This document shows positions 1 to 5,386 of a DNA stretch of 21,800 nt, piece after piece. Under the pieces are notes generated by a model that was not told where the DNA came from, ran no database searches, and saw only the letters and a list, made by a program, of their open reading frames with translations. How positions within the stretch are numbered: the first letter of the stretch is position 1; the number at the start of each line of letters is the position of its first letter. The DNA is from an uncultured Coprococcus sp. Lineage in GTDB: Bacteria; Bacillota; Clostridia; Lachnospirales; Lachnospiraceae. The stretch is from contig USSH01000008.1 of the NCBI GenBank assembly GCA_900557435.1, forward strand, positions 1-21,800, in the 5' to 3' direction. The translations under genes and the position numbers were made by a program.

Positions 1-1
1 T

Positions 2-172
2 GAACAGGCATTAGCAGATGAGAATAAAGTGTTTATTATCAGTGCTTTTCCAGAGTTCCTTGTGGATTACTTTGGAATAAAACTATGGAGAACATGTGTG
101 AAACATACAAAGAATCAGAGGGGTATTTATAATTGCAACTTAAAAGAGGAATATATCGCAGGTAGAGTCTGA
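2..172 (+). CDS. 3' end of a probable HAD-like phosphatase, possibly a decayed copy
   Basis: An open frame enters from the left edge and stops with TGA at 170-172, giving the last 56 residues of a protein. The stretch IISAFPEFLVDYFG resembles the motif II region (IISASPEFL type) of HAD-superfamily phosphatases of the phosphoserine-phosphatase-like group. In that family a Cys-x-Gly-Glu-Glu-Lys region normally follows, and the protein continues well beyond it. Here the frame ends soon after a related-looking NCNLKEE stretch, so the gene may be truncated or frameshifted at its 3' end. A rho-independent terminator follows 23 bp later. The assignment rests on one short motif and is tentative. Confidence 0.4.
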   Translation, partial: EQALADENKVFIISAFPEFLVDYFGIKLWRTCVKHTKNQRGIYNCNLKEEYIAGRV

Positions 173-195
173 AATGGATAAGACAATTAATATAT

Positions 196-230
196 GTGAA
201 GCCTTGATTTATAGGGCTTCACAATTTTTT
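196..230 (+). terminator. Rho-independent terminator after the HAD-like fragment
   Basis: GTGAAGCC (196-203) pairs perfectly with GGCTTCAC (215-222) and is followed by AATTTTTT (223-230). It separates the upstream gene from the heat-shock promoter. Confidence 0.85.
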
Positions 231-241
231 CACAAAATTTA

Positions 242-268
242 TTAGCACTCAGTATTGACGAGTGCTAG
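242..268 (+). promoter_or_regulatory. CIRCE operator (HrcA binding site)
   Basis: TTAGCACTC (242-250), nine bases, then GAGTGCTAG (260-268). This matches the CIRCE consensus TTAGCACTC-N9-GAGTGCTAA except for the last base. CIRCE is the operator of the HrcA repressor of class I heat-shock genes. It overlaps the -35 hexamer of the promoter for the Hsp20 gene, so bound HrcA should block RNA polymerase directly. Confidence 0.95.
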
Positions 269-283
269 CAGAAGTGGTATAAC
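255..283 (+). promoter_or_regulatory. Sigma-A promoter of the hsp20 gene
   Basis: The -35 hexamer is TTGACG (255-260), the spacer is 17 bp, and the -10 hexamer is TATAAC (278-283). The -35 lies across the spacer and second arm of CIRCE. Transcription should start near 290, leaving a leader of about 140 nt. Confidence 0.85.
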
Positions 284-291
284 ATAATCAG

Positions 292-348
292 TCAAAGGAA
301 AGAGCTTCTAAATAGAAATTAACGATAAGCCTTGAAGCGATCCTTTGA
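292..348 (+). other. Long-range hairpin in the hsp20 5' leader
   Basis: TCAAAGGA (292-299) is perfectly complementary to TCCTTTGA (341-348). Inside it GCTTC (304-308) pairs with GAAGC (334-338). The structure starts almost at the predicted transcript start. Its 3' arm, TCCTT (341-345), is also complementary to AAGGA (414-418) within the ribosome binding site, so alternative pairing is possible. Any thermosensor role is inference. Confidence 0.5.
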
Positions 349-428
349 AAAGGAAACGAAATTATTAACATGTATATACCTGATGCGATAAAAGCAGAGG
401 GGATAGATATTGGAAGGAGAGATGACTT

Positions 429-863
429 ATGTTAATGCCTAGTATTATTGGAGATAGCTTTTTAGATGATTTCTTTGGATATCCTGAGAGGACTTATGTA
501 GCACCAAAGCAGACACAGATGAATGGATTTATGCAGGCTGATGTAGCCGAGAGCGAGGATGCCTACACAGTTGAGATGAATCTTCCAGGAGTTAAGAAAG
601 AGAATGTGAAGATAGAGCTCAAGGATGGATATCTGATCGTGAACGCTTCTACAAAGAGTGAGACCACAGAGGAAGATAAGAAGACAAAGTATATCCGCAA
701 GGAGCGTTACAGCGGCTCAGGCAGCAGAACCTTCTATGTAGGCAAGGATCTGACACAGGAGGATATCAAGGCTAAGTTTGAGGATGGTGTTCTTAAGCTT
801 ACAGTTCCAAAGATTGAGAAGAAACCGGAGGAGCCAAAGTCAAAGTATATAACAATTGAATAA
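429..863 (+). CDS. Small heat shock protein, Hsp20/alpha-crystallin family
   Basis: This 144-residue protein is an ATP-independent holdase chaperone of the cytoplasm that binds unfolding proteins and forms oligomers. The alpha-crystallin domain covers roughly residues 35-135, with the MNLPGVKKENVKIEL strand region and the characteristic GVLKLTVPK segment near the domain end. The C terminus has an I-T-I (IxI) motif, which in this family docks into neighbouring subunits. Length is typical of bacterial Hsp20. GGAAGGAG (412-419) lies 9 bases before the ATG at 429; an ATG two codons later is less well placed. The gene is monocistronic, between its CIRCE promoter and the terminator at 902-938, so HrcA control is well supported. 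Confidence 0.95.
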   Translation: MLMPSIIGDSFLDDFFGYPERTYVAPKQTQMNGFMQADVAESEDAYTVEMNLPGVKKENVKIELKDGYLIVNASTKSETTEEDKKTKYIRKERYSGSGSRTFYVGKDLTQEDIKAKFEDGVLKLTVPKIEKKPEEPKSKYITIE

Positions 864-901
864 ATGTACGATAGATGATTACTTTCATTTGTATATAAAA
901 G

Positions 902-938
902 TCCGGCGCAGGAACCTCCCTCCTGTGCCGGATTTTTT
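902..938 (+). terminator. Rho-independent terminator of hsp20
   Basis: A 12-bp stem TCCGGCGCAGGA (902-913) / TCCTGTGCCGGA (921-932), with one G-U pair and a 7-base loop, is followed by six T (933-938). Confidence 0.95.
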
Positions 939-945
939 GTGGAAA

Positions 946-988
946 CCCCATGGGGACGGAGGTACCTGACCCCTCCGTCCCCGCGGGG
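946..988. repeat. REP-like GC-rich palindrome
   Basis: CCCC (946-949), a 2-base mismatch, then GGGGACGGAGG (952-962) pairs perfectly with CCTCCGTCCCC (972-982). A 2-base mismatch and GGGG (985-988) complete the outer stem; the loop is 9 bases. It is not followed by a T run and sits directly between a terminator and a promoter. The GGGGACGGAGGTACC-type core resembles short extragenic palindromes mobilised by REP-associated (RAYT) transposases, but no transposase and no second copy are present in the window. Confidence 0.55.
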
Positions 989-996
989 ATTGTTGA

Positions 997-1024
997 TTGA
1001 CAACCTTAACTCACAGATTATAAT
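997..1024 (+). promoter_or_regulatory. Consensus sigma-A promoter for the phosphatase-MocR pair
   Basis: TTGACA (997-1002), a 16-bp spacer and TATAAT (1019-1024) are both perfect hexamers. Predicted transcription start is near 1031, giving a short leader to the start codon at 1067. Confidence 0.85.
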
Positions 1025-1066
1025 GGGAATAAGCATAATTACAAATAAGACAAGGAGATGTATGAC

Positions 1067-1720
1067 ATGAGATACAAGGCAGCGATATTTGATATGGATG
1101 GAACAATACTCAATACTCTGGAGGACCTGACAGACAGTACCAATTATGCGCTTTCTCATCATGGATTCCCTGAGAGAACTATAGATGAGGTTAGAAGATT
1201 TGTTGGGAATGGCATACGAAAGCTCATTGAGAGAGCTGTGCCGGCGGGAACTGATGTGGCAACGATAGATAAGGTGTTTGATACATTTGCTTCTTATTAT
1301 AAGGAGCACAGTGCCATCAAGACCAGACCATATGACGGAATACATGATGCCATCGCAAAGCTCAGGGCAGTAGGTGTGAAGACTGCGGTTGTGTCCAACA
1401 AGGCGGATTTCGCAGTCCAGGATCTGTGTGTTGACTATTTCCCGGGAATGTTTGATTTCGCACTTGGTGAGAAGTCTGGCATAGCAAAGAAGCCGGCACC
1501 TGACATGGTGGAGGAGTGCCTCAGAACGCTTGGTCTTGAGAAGAAGGATGTCGTGTATATAGGTGACTCTGACGTGGATCTTGCCACAGCAAGAAATTCT
1601 GGAACGGATGTCATCATGGTTGGCTGGGGATTCAGAGACGAGAAGTTCATCATGAGCCTTGGCGCACCGTTTGTCATACATGACACACAGAAGATCGTTG
1701 ATATAGTATTGGGAGAGTAG
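1067..1720 (+). CDS. HAD-superfamily phosphatase, phosphoglycolate phosphatase-like
   Basis: A 217-residue cytoplasmic HAD hydrolase. Motif I is FDMDGT near residue 8, with the nucleophile and acid/base aspartates. Motif II is VVSNK, motif III is the lysine of KKPAPDMV, and motif IV is GDSDVDL, so all catalytic residues are present. A helical cap lies between motifs I and II, as in phosphoglycolate phosphatase and pyrophosphatase relatives; the substrate cannot be read from the sequence. An ATG at 1058 is in frame but touches the ribosome binding site AAGGAG (1052-1057), so the ATG at 1067, 9 bases downstream, is preferred. The MocR gene begins 3 bases after the stop, so the two are co-transcribed. 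Confidence 0.88.
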   Translation: MRYKAAIFDMDGTILNTLEDLTDSTNYALSHHGFPERTIDEVRRFVGNGIRKLIERAVPAGTDVATIDKVFDTFASYYKEHSAIKTRPYDGIHDAIAKLRAVGVKTAVVSNKADFAVQDLCVDYFPGMFDFALGEKSGIAKKPAPDMVEECLRTLGLEKKDVVYIGDSDVDLATARNSGTDVIMVGWGFRDEKFIMSLGAPFVIHDTQKIVDIVLGE

Positions 1721-1723
1721 TGG

Positions 1724-3283
1724 ATGCTTACATATTCATTTGACGACAGAGGGATGGATTTCCTCTATGAGCATTTGTACAAAGAGATAAAAAATGACAT
1801 ATTAATGGGAAATCTTAAAGCCCATGAGAAACTGCCGTCAAAGAGGGCACTTGCAGCTCATCTGAATGTGAGCGTGGTCACTGTGGAGAATGCCTACAGC
1901 CAGCTTCTTGCGGAGGGGTATATTTATTCCAAGCCGAAGAGCGGGTTCTATGTGTGTGACGTGAAGGCCGAGGATGCGGATGTTGTGGGAGTGCGCAATG
2001 CCTACTATGCCAGTGAATATAAGGGTGGTACAGAAGGTTCCGTAATGAAAGATAATGCAAGGCAGAACATGACCTCAGATGAATCGGACGTTGCATACTT
2101 GCGCGGAATACGATCGGAAAACCATGTGACAGAGCATTCTCATGTGATCAGGGAACACGCAGAATCCCCTGGCCAGAACAGGTTCTTTGCCGACTTTGTA
2201 AACAATTCCACCCTCAGTGAGAACTTCCCATTTTCGACATGGACGAAAATCATGAGGGAGACGATGATGGATGACCGGGAAAAGCTTATGAAGAGATCAC
2301 CGTCTGGTGGTATATTTGAACTCAGAAAGGCCATTGCGGATTATCTCTATCAGTTCAGGGGGATGTCTGTAAGCCCGAACCAGATCATAGTCGGCGCGGG
2401 AACGGAATATCTGTATGGTCTTATCATACAGCTTCTCGGCAGGGACAGCGTATACGGTGTGGAGAATCCGGGATATCAGAAGATACAGCACATATACGAT
2501 GCATATCAAGTGAAATGCTGTTATATAGACATGGATGAGAGCGGTGTCAACATAGATTCGCTAGAGCGGTCCGGGGCTGATGTGGTGCATATATCACCGT
2601 CACACCATTTCCCTACGGGAACTGTCACTCCGGCGAGCAGGAGATATGAACTGCTGGGCTGGGCGGCAAAGCAGGAGGGCAGATATATCATAGAGGATGA
2701 ATATGACAGTGAATTCCGTCTGGTGGGCAATCCGATCCCAGCACTTCAGAGTATAGATGCCTCAGATAAAGTCATATACATGAATACATTTTCAAAAAGT
2801 TTGTCATCAACCATACGAATAAGCTACATGGTATTGCCAATACCGCTCATGGTAAGGTATAATCATGTACTAAGCTTTTATGCGTGTACGGTGTCGAATT
2901 TTGATCAGTATACACTCACAAGGTTTATCCAGGAGGGGTATCTGGAAAAGCACATCAACAGGATGAGAAAGTTTTACAGGAACAGCAGGGACAGGATACT
3001 CGGTTGTATCAGGAGTCACAGGCTGTATCCACAGGTAACGATAAAGGAAGAGAATGCAGGTCTTCATTTCCTTATGGAGATCGACACGTCATACACGGAC
3101 AGAGAGATGGTGGACAGGGCTGCCGCGGCAGGAATCAACATATCCAGCCTCAGCCAGTACTGCCACGGAAAAGAGCAGGAGGACAGCCACACACTGGTTA
3201 TCAATTATTCGGGCATAGAAGAAGACATAATAGAGGAAGCCTGTGACAGACTTCTTGAGAGTGTGGTGTGCTTGACGACATAG
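1724..3283 (+). CDS. MocR-type regulator: GntR winged helix fused to an aminotransferase fold
   Basis: A 519-residue PLP-dependent transcription regulator. The N-terminal GntR winged helix covers residues 13-78 (KLPSKRALAAHLNVSVVTVENAY, recognition helix in SVVTVENAY, cut here for length). A variable linker of about 75 residues is followed by a fold-type I aminotransferase domain from about residue 155. PSGGIFELRKAI, EDEYDSEFR and the PLP-lysine loop TFSKSLSS, with Lys358 as the predicted Schiff-base residue, are all present. MocR proteins such as PdxR and GabR bind DNA as dimers and sense PLP with or without an amino-acid ligand; this one's target is unknown. GGGAGAG (1711-1717) lies 6 bases before the ATG. 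The last five codons and the stop lie inside a copy of the 55-bp hairpin repeat, suggesting that repeat insertion or divergence defined the C terminus. Confidence 0.9.
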   Translation: MLTYSFDDRGMDFLYEHLYKEIKNDILMGNLKAHEKLPSKRALAAHLNVSVVTVENAYSQLLAEGYIYSKPKSGFYVCDVKAEDADVVGVRNAYYASEYKGGTEGSVMKDNARQNMTSDESDVAYLRGIRSENHVTEHSHVIREHAESPGQNRFFADFVNNSTLSENFPFSTWTKIMRETMMDDREKLMKRSPSGGIFELRKAIADYLYQFRGMSVSPNQIIVGAGTEYLYGLIIQLLGRDSVYGVENPGYQKIQHIYDAYQVKCCYIDMDESGVNIDSLERSGADVVHISPSHHFPTGTVTPASRRYELLGWAAKQEGRYIIEDEYDSEFRLVGNPIPALQSIDASDKVIYMNTFSKSLSSTIRISYMVLPIPLMVRYNHVLSFYACTVSNFDQYTLTRFIQEGYLEKHINRMRKFYRNSRDRILGCIRSHRLYPQVTIKEENAGLHFLMEIDTSYTDREMVDRAAAAGINISSLSQYCHGKEQEDSHTLVINYSGIEEDIIEEACDRLLESVVCLTT

Positions 3284-3322
3284 CATGCAGACGCCGCGCG
3301 GAGCGCATTTCATGCGTTTGCA
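3268..3322 (+). repeat. 55-bp leader hairpin repeat, copy 1
   Basis: This copy begins GTGCTTGACGACATA and ends ATGCGTTTGCA. It matches copy 2 at 45 of 55 positions without gaps. The arms GCAGACGC (3287-3294) and GCGTTTGC (3314-3321) form an 8-bp stem with one G-U pair. It overlaps the 3' end of the MocR gene and lies 26 bases upstream of the cupin start codon. Confidence 0.75.
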
Positions 3323-3348
3323 GGAATTTTTCGTAAGGAGGACAACGG

Positions 3349-3681
3349 ATGAAGATATCATTTGATTCACTTGAGGAGCAGAATATTCAGAACTTTAAGG
3401 GCGGCGAAGGCGTATTCAAGCCACGCATGCACGTAGGCAATTACAACAAGATCATGAGGGCAACACTTCCAGCCGGAAGTTCTATAGGACTTCACACACA
3501 TGACACCAACAGCGAGATCATATTTATCATCTCAGGAGTTGGAACCATGGAGTATGACGACACCATGGAGATACTCAATCCGGGCGACTGCCATTATTGC
3601 CCACCGGGACACAGCCATAGTCTGAAGAACAACGGCGATGAGGATCTGGTGTTCTATGCTGTAGTGCCAGAGCACAATTAG
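3349..3681 (+). CDS. Small single-domain cupin protein
   Basis: A 110-residue one-domain cupin, a beta-barrel fold that usually binds a divalent metal. Cupin motif 1 lies in residues 43-63, with His49, His51 and Glu56 as likely ligands. Motif 2 lies in residues 78-92 (NPGDCHYCPPGHSHSL), with His90 as the fourth ligand. Such small cupins act as isomerases, epimerases, dioxygenases or small-molecule sensors, so no reaction can be assigned. AAGGAGG (3335-3341) stands 7 bases before the ATG. It follows the MocR gene by 65 bp in the same direction and could share its transcript. The long stem at 3703-3784 follows it. Confidence 0.85.
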   Translation: MKISFDSLEEQNIQNFKGGEGVFKPRMHVGNYNKIMRATLPAGSSIGLHTHDTNSEIIFIISGVGTMEYDDTMEILNPGDCHYCPPGHSHSLKNNGDEDLVFYAVVPEHN

Positions 3682-3702
3682 AAGAGAATAATATAAGAAA
3701 AT

Positions 3703-3784
3703 AAAAAAGAGGTTCTCCCAATCAATGTAACTGGAATATATCTGGAATTCCGGGTGCGCATCAGAATATGGAGGCCTCTTTTTT
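3703..3784 (+). terminator. Long-looped terminator-like stem after the cupin gene
   Basis: AAAAAAGAGG (3703-3712) is perfectly complementary to CCTCTTTTTT (3775-3784), and CTCC (3715-3718) can pair with GGAG (3770-3773). The enclosed 51 bases are longer than in a usual terminator and hold no strong inner stem that I can see. It ends in a T run, so termination is likely, and it could work on both strands because of the A run on the left arm. Confidence 0.55.
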
Positions 3785-3854
3785 ATGTACAACAAAAATG
3801 CCATCCATGGGTAGAAAATACATTATGTCAACTAATGATAATAATAAAATCTTG

Positions 3855-3883
3855 TTGTTATTGATAAAATAAACTGATAAAAT
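3855..3883 (+). promoter_or_regulatory. Probable sigma-A promoter of bioB
   Basis: TTGTTA (3855-3860), a 17-bp spacer and TAAAAT (3878-3883) lie in an AT-rich stretch. Transcription from here would give a leader of about 230 nt. That leader contains a small hairpin (CGCAC 3905-3909 / GTGCG 3914-3918), repeat copy 2 and a pair of 23-base direct repeats. No BirA-type palindrome of accepted spacing was found. Confidence 0.5.
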
Positions 3884-3934
3884 GTTCCTTGTGAAATTTG
3901 GAAACGCACTGATGTGCGCGTAGGTCATCAAGCG

Positions 3935-3989
3935 GTGCTTGACGACATATCACGCAAACGCTGCGCAAAGAGCTTCTAATGCGTTTGCA
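3935..3989 (+). repeat. 55-bp leader hairpin repeat, copy 2
   Basis: Same length and start as copy 1. The arms GCAAACGC (3954-3961) and GCGTTTGC (3981-3988) pair perfectly over 8 bp. It lies in the bioB leader, 134 bases before the bioB start. Confidence 0.75.
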
Positions 3990-3993
3990 CGAC

Positions 3994-4053
3994 ACAGGGC
4001 TGAATCATATACACAAAGGACAACAATACAACAGGGCTGGATCATATACACAA
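3994..4053 (+). repeat. Two 23-base direct repeats in the bioB leader
   Basis: ACAGGGCTGAATCATATACA (start 3994) recurs at 4031 with one substitution (G for A in the tenth position). Each unit is 23 bases (3994-4016 and 4031-4053), and the period is 37 bp. It could be a duplicated protein-binding site or simple slippage; no known operator matches. Confidence 0.6.
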
Positions 4054-4123
4054 GAGCTGCAACAAAACATTGATCACGCATAGGGCAAAAAAAGACAGAT
4101 GATCGATAAAGGAAGGTGCAGAT

Positions 4124-5101
4124 ATGATTTCAGAAGAAAAAACAACAAAGACAGCAGATCCAACTATATCCCGTGAGGAGGCTATAGGGATACTCAACAC
4201 ACCGGATGATCAGCTTGACGAGCTGGTGGCACGTGCCGGAGAGCTCCGAGAGAAGTACAAGGGAAAACATGTGGGAATCCACATCCTGACAAATGCAAGA
4301 AGTGGTAACTGCTCTCAGGACTGCGCATACTGCGCACAGTCTTGCCGTTCAAAGGCAGCCATTGACAAGTATCGCTGGGTTGGCGATGAGAAGCTTTACA
4401 GAAACAATGATTTTGTGGACAAATACCATCTGTCCAGACATTGTATAGGCCTGAGCGGAATGAAGTTTACGGATGAGGAGATTGAAGAACTTGCGGTGCG
4501 CATCCGTAAGATGAAGGAGAGTGGAACACACCTGTGCTGCTCCATCGGATTTCTGACTGAGAAGCAGGCTCATATACTGCGGGATGCAGGCCTTGACAGG
4601 ATCAATCACAACCTGAATAGCAGCAGGGCATATTACAGTCACATTTGTTCCACGCACACATTTGACCAGAGAGTTGCAAATATAAAGATGCTGCAGAGTG
4701 TGGGATTTGAAATATGCAGCGGAGGTATCATAGGAATGGGTGAGAGCAAGGAGGATGTGGTGGACATGCTCTTAGAGCTCAGGGAGATCAACCCCGAGGC
4801 GATCCCGATCAACTTCCTTCTTCCGATAGAAGGCACGCCACTGGGAGACATTGATACGTCAGGACTCACAACGGAGTACTGCCTGAAGGTGTTATGCCTT
4901 GCGAGGCTCATGGTGCCGCAGGCGGACATAAGATGCGCTGCGGGCAGAGAGATATATTTCAAGGGTGAGGAGAAGAGACTTCTCACAGTTGTCAATTCTA
5001 TCTTCGCATCCGGCTATCTTACCGAGAACGGACAGGGCATGGAGGACACGATCAAGGCAATCACAGATGCAGGGTTCACATACGAGGTTGAGTCGGCGTA
5101 G
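4124..5101 (+). CDS. bioB: Biotin synthase BioB
   Basis: A 325-residue radical-SAM enzyme that inserts sulfur into dethiobiotin to form biotin. The [4Fe-4S] motif is Cys63-x3-Cys67-x2-Cys70 in NARSGNCSQDCAYCAQS. By alignment to the E. coli protein from memory, the four [2Fe-2S] ligands are Cys107, Cys139, Cys198 and Arg270, all present. The usual NHNLD motif reads NHNLN here (residues 161-165), an Asp-to-Asn change at a residue known to contact the SAM ribose. GGAAGG (4111-4116) lies 7 bases before the ATG. No bioA, bioD, bioF or birA gene is adjacent, so the cell either makes dethiobiotin from genes elsewhere or salvages it. Transcripts probably end at 5191-5233. Confidence 0.93.
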   Translation: MISEEKTTKTADPTISREEAIGILNTPDDQLDELVARAGELREKYKGKHVGIHILTNARSGNCSQDCAYCAQSCRSKAAIDKYRWVGDEKLYRNNDFVDKYHLSRHCIGLSGMKFTDEEIEELAVRIRKMKESGTHLCCSIGFLTEKQAHILRDAGLDRINHNLNSSRAYYSHICSTHTFDQRVANIKMLQSVGFEICSGGIIGMGESKEDVVDMLLELREINPEAIPINFLLPIEGTPLGDIDTSGLTTEYCLKVLCLARLMVPQADIRCAAGREIYFKGEEKRLLTVVNSIFASGYLTENGQGMEDTIKAITDAGFTYEVESA

Positions 5102-5107
5102 CGTTAG

Positions 5108-5166
5108 TTTACATAAATTTTACGCGCTTGTATATTGAAAAATACGATATAAAATGCTAATATAAT
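5108..5166 (+). promoter_or_regulatory. Pho-box-like site A with promoter, upstream of a short transcribed leader
   Basis: TTTACA (5108-5113) and TTTACG (5119-5124) are spaced at 11 bp, with a weaker in-phase AATACG at 5141. TTGAAA (5135-5140), 17 bp and TAATAT (5158-5163) form a possible promoter; TATAAT at 5161-5166 is an alternative -10. The repeat spacing matches Firmicute PhoP boxes (TT[A/T]ACA repeats on one DNA face). Transcription from here would run into the terminator at 5191-5233 after about 60 nt. Confidence 0.55.
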
Positions 5167-5169
5167 GGC

Positions 5170-5233
5170 AAGTTTATAATGATGAGGCTTAAAGCCAGTA
5201 GATACACATGAAGTGTGTCTGCTGGCTTTTCTT
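5170..5233 (+). ncRNA. Candidate Pho-controlled short RNA
   Basis: This is the predicted transcript between promoter A and the strong terminator; the 5' end is estimated from the -10 position. It has no start codon with a ribosome binding site and almost all of it is the terminator hairpin. It may be a small RNA, an attenuated leader of the symporter operon, or simply the tail of bioB with an unrelated promoter-like sequence. Confidence 0.3.
5191..5233 (+). terminator. Strong rho-independent terminator downstream of bioB
   Basis: AAAGCCAGTAGATACAC (5191-5207) pairs with GTGTGTCTGCTGGCTTT (5213-5229; two G-U pairs) around a short loop. TTTTCTT follows. It should stop both bioB transcripts and any transcript from promoter A. 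Confidence 0.88.
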
Positions 5234-5237
5234 GCTT

Positions 5238-5303
5238 TTTACATAGATTTTACATTTCGTTTACCGCATGTGGATAGCAACGCTTTCCTTATGTGGATAT
5301 GCT
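5238..5303 (+). promoter_or_regulatory. Pho-box-like site B and promoter of the symporter-polyphosphate operon
   Basis: Three hexamers at exact 11-bp steps: TTTACA (5238-5243), TTTACA (5249-5254) and TTTACC (5260-5265). A weak -10, TATGCT (5298-5303), starts 33 bp after the end of the last hexamer, the same distance as at the pstS promoter. No good -35 hexamer is present at the normal spacing, as expected for an activator-dependent promoter. Transcription would start near 5310, inside repeat copy 3. The regulator is inferred to be PhoP; its gene is not in the window. Confidence 0.75.
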
Positions 5304-5355
5304 TGATTAAGATATCACGCAGACGTCACGCATAAGCGCGTTGTAATGCGTCTGC
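5301..5355 (+). repeat. 55-bp leader hairpin repeat, copy 3
   Basis: It begins GCTTGATTAAGATATCACGC and ends ATGCGTCTGC. The arms GCAGACG (5319-5325) and CGTCTGC (5349-5355) pair perfectly over 7 bp. Compared with copy 2, both members of one stem pair have changed (A-T to G-C). The element forms the start of the predicted leader of the symporter gene, ending 31 bases before its start codon. Confidence 0.7.
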
Positions 5356-5386
5356 TCCATATTTACATAAGGAGGAAAGAAACACA

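Noticed and set aside
734..1681. A 315-codon open frame on the minus strand across hsp20 and the phosphatase gene
   Set aside because: It is antisense to two well-conserved plus-strand genes and to the terminator and promoter between them. The product is Cys/His/Ile-rich and has no recognisable domain.
3817..3862. BirA-type operator before bioB (TGTCAAC ... GTTGTTA)
   Set aside because: The half-sites are about 21 bp apart, not the 14-16 bp usual for BirA sites, and the match is partial.
5362..5367. A lone TTTACA just before the symporter ribosome site
   Set aside because: There is no partner at 11-bp spacing and it lies downstream of the predicted start; probably chance.
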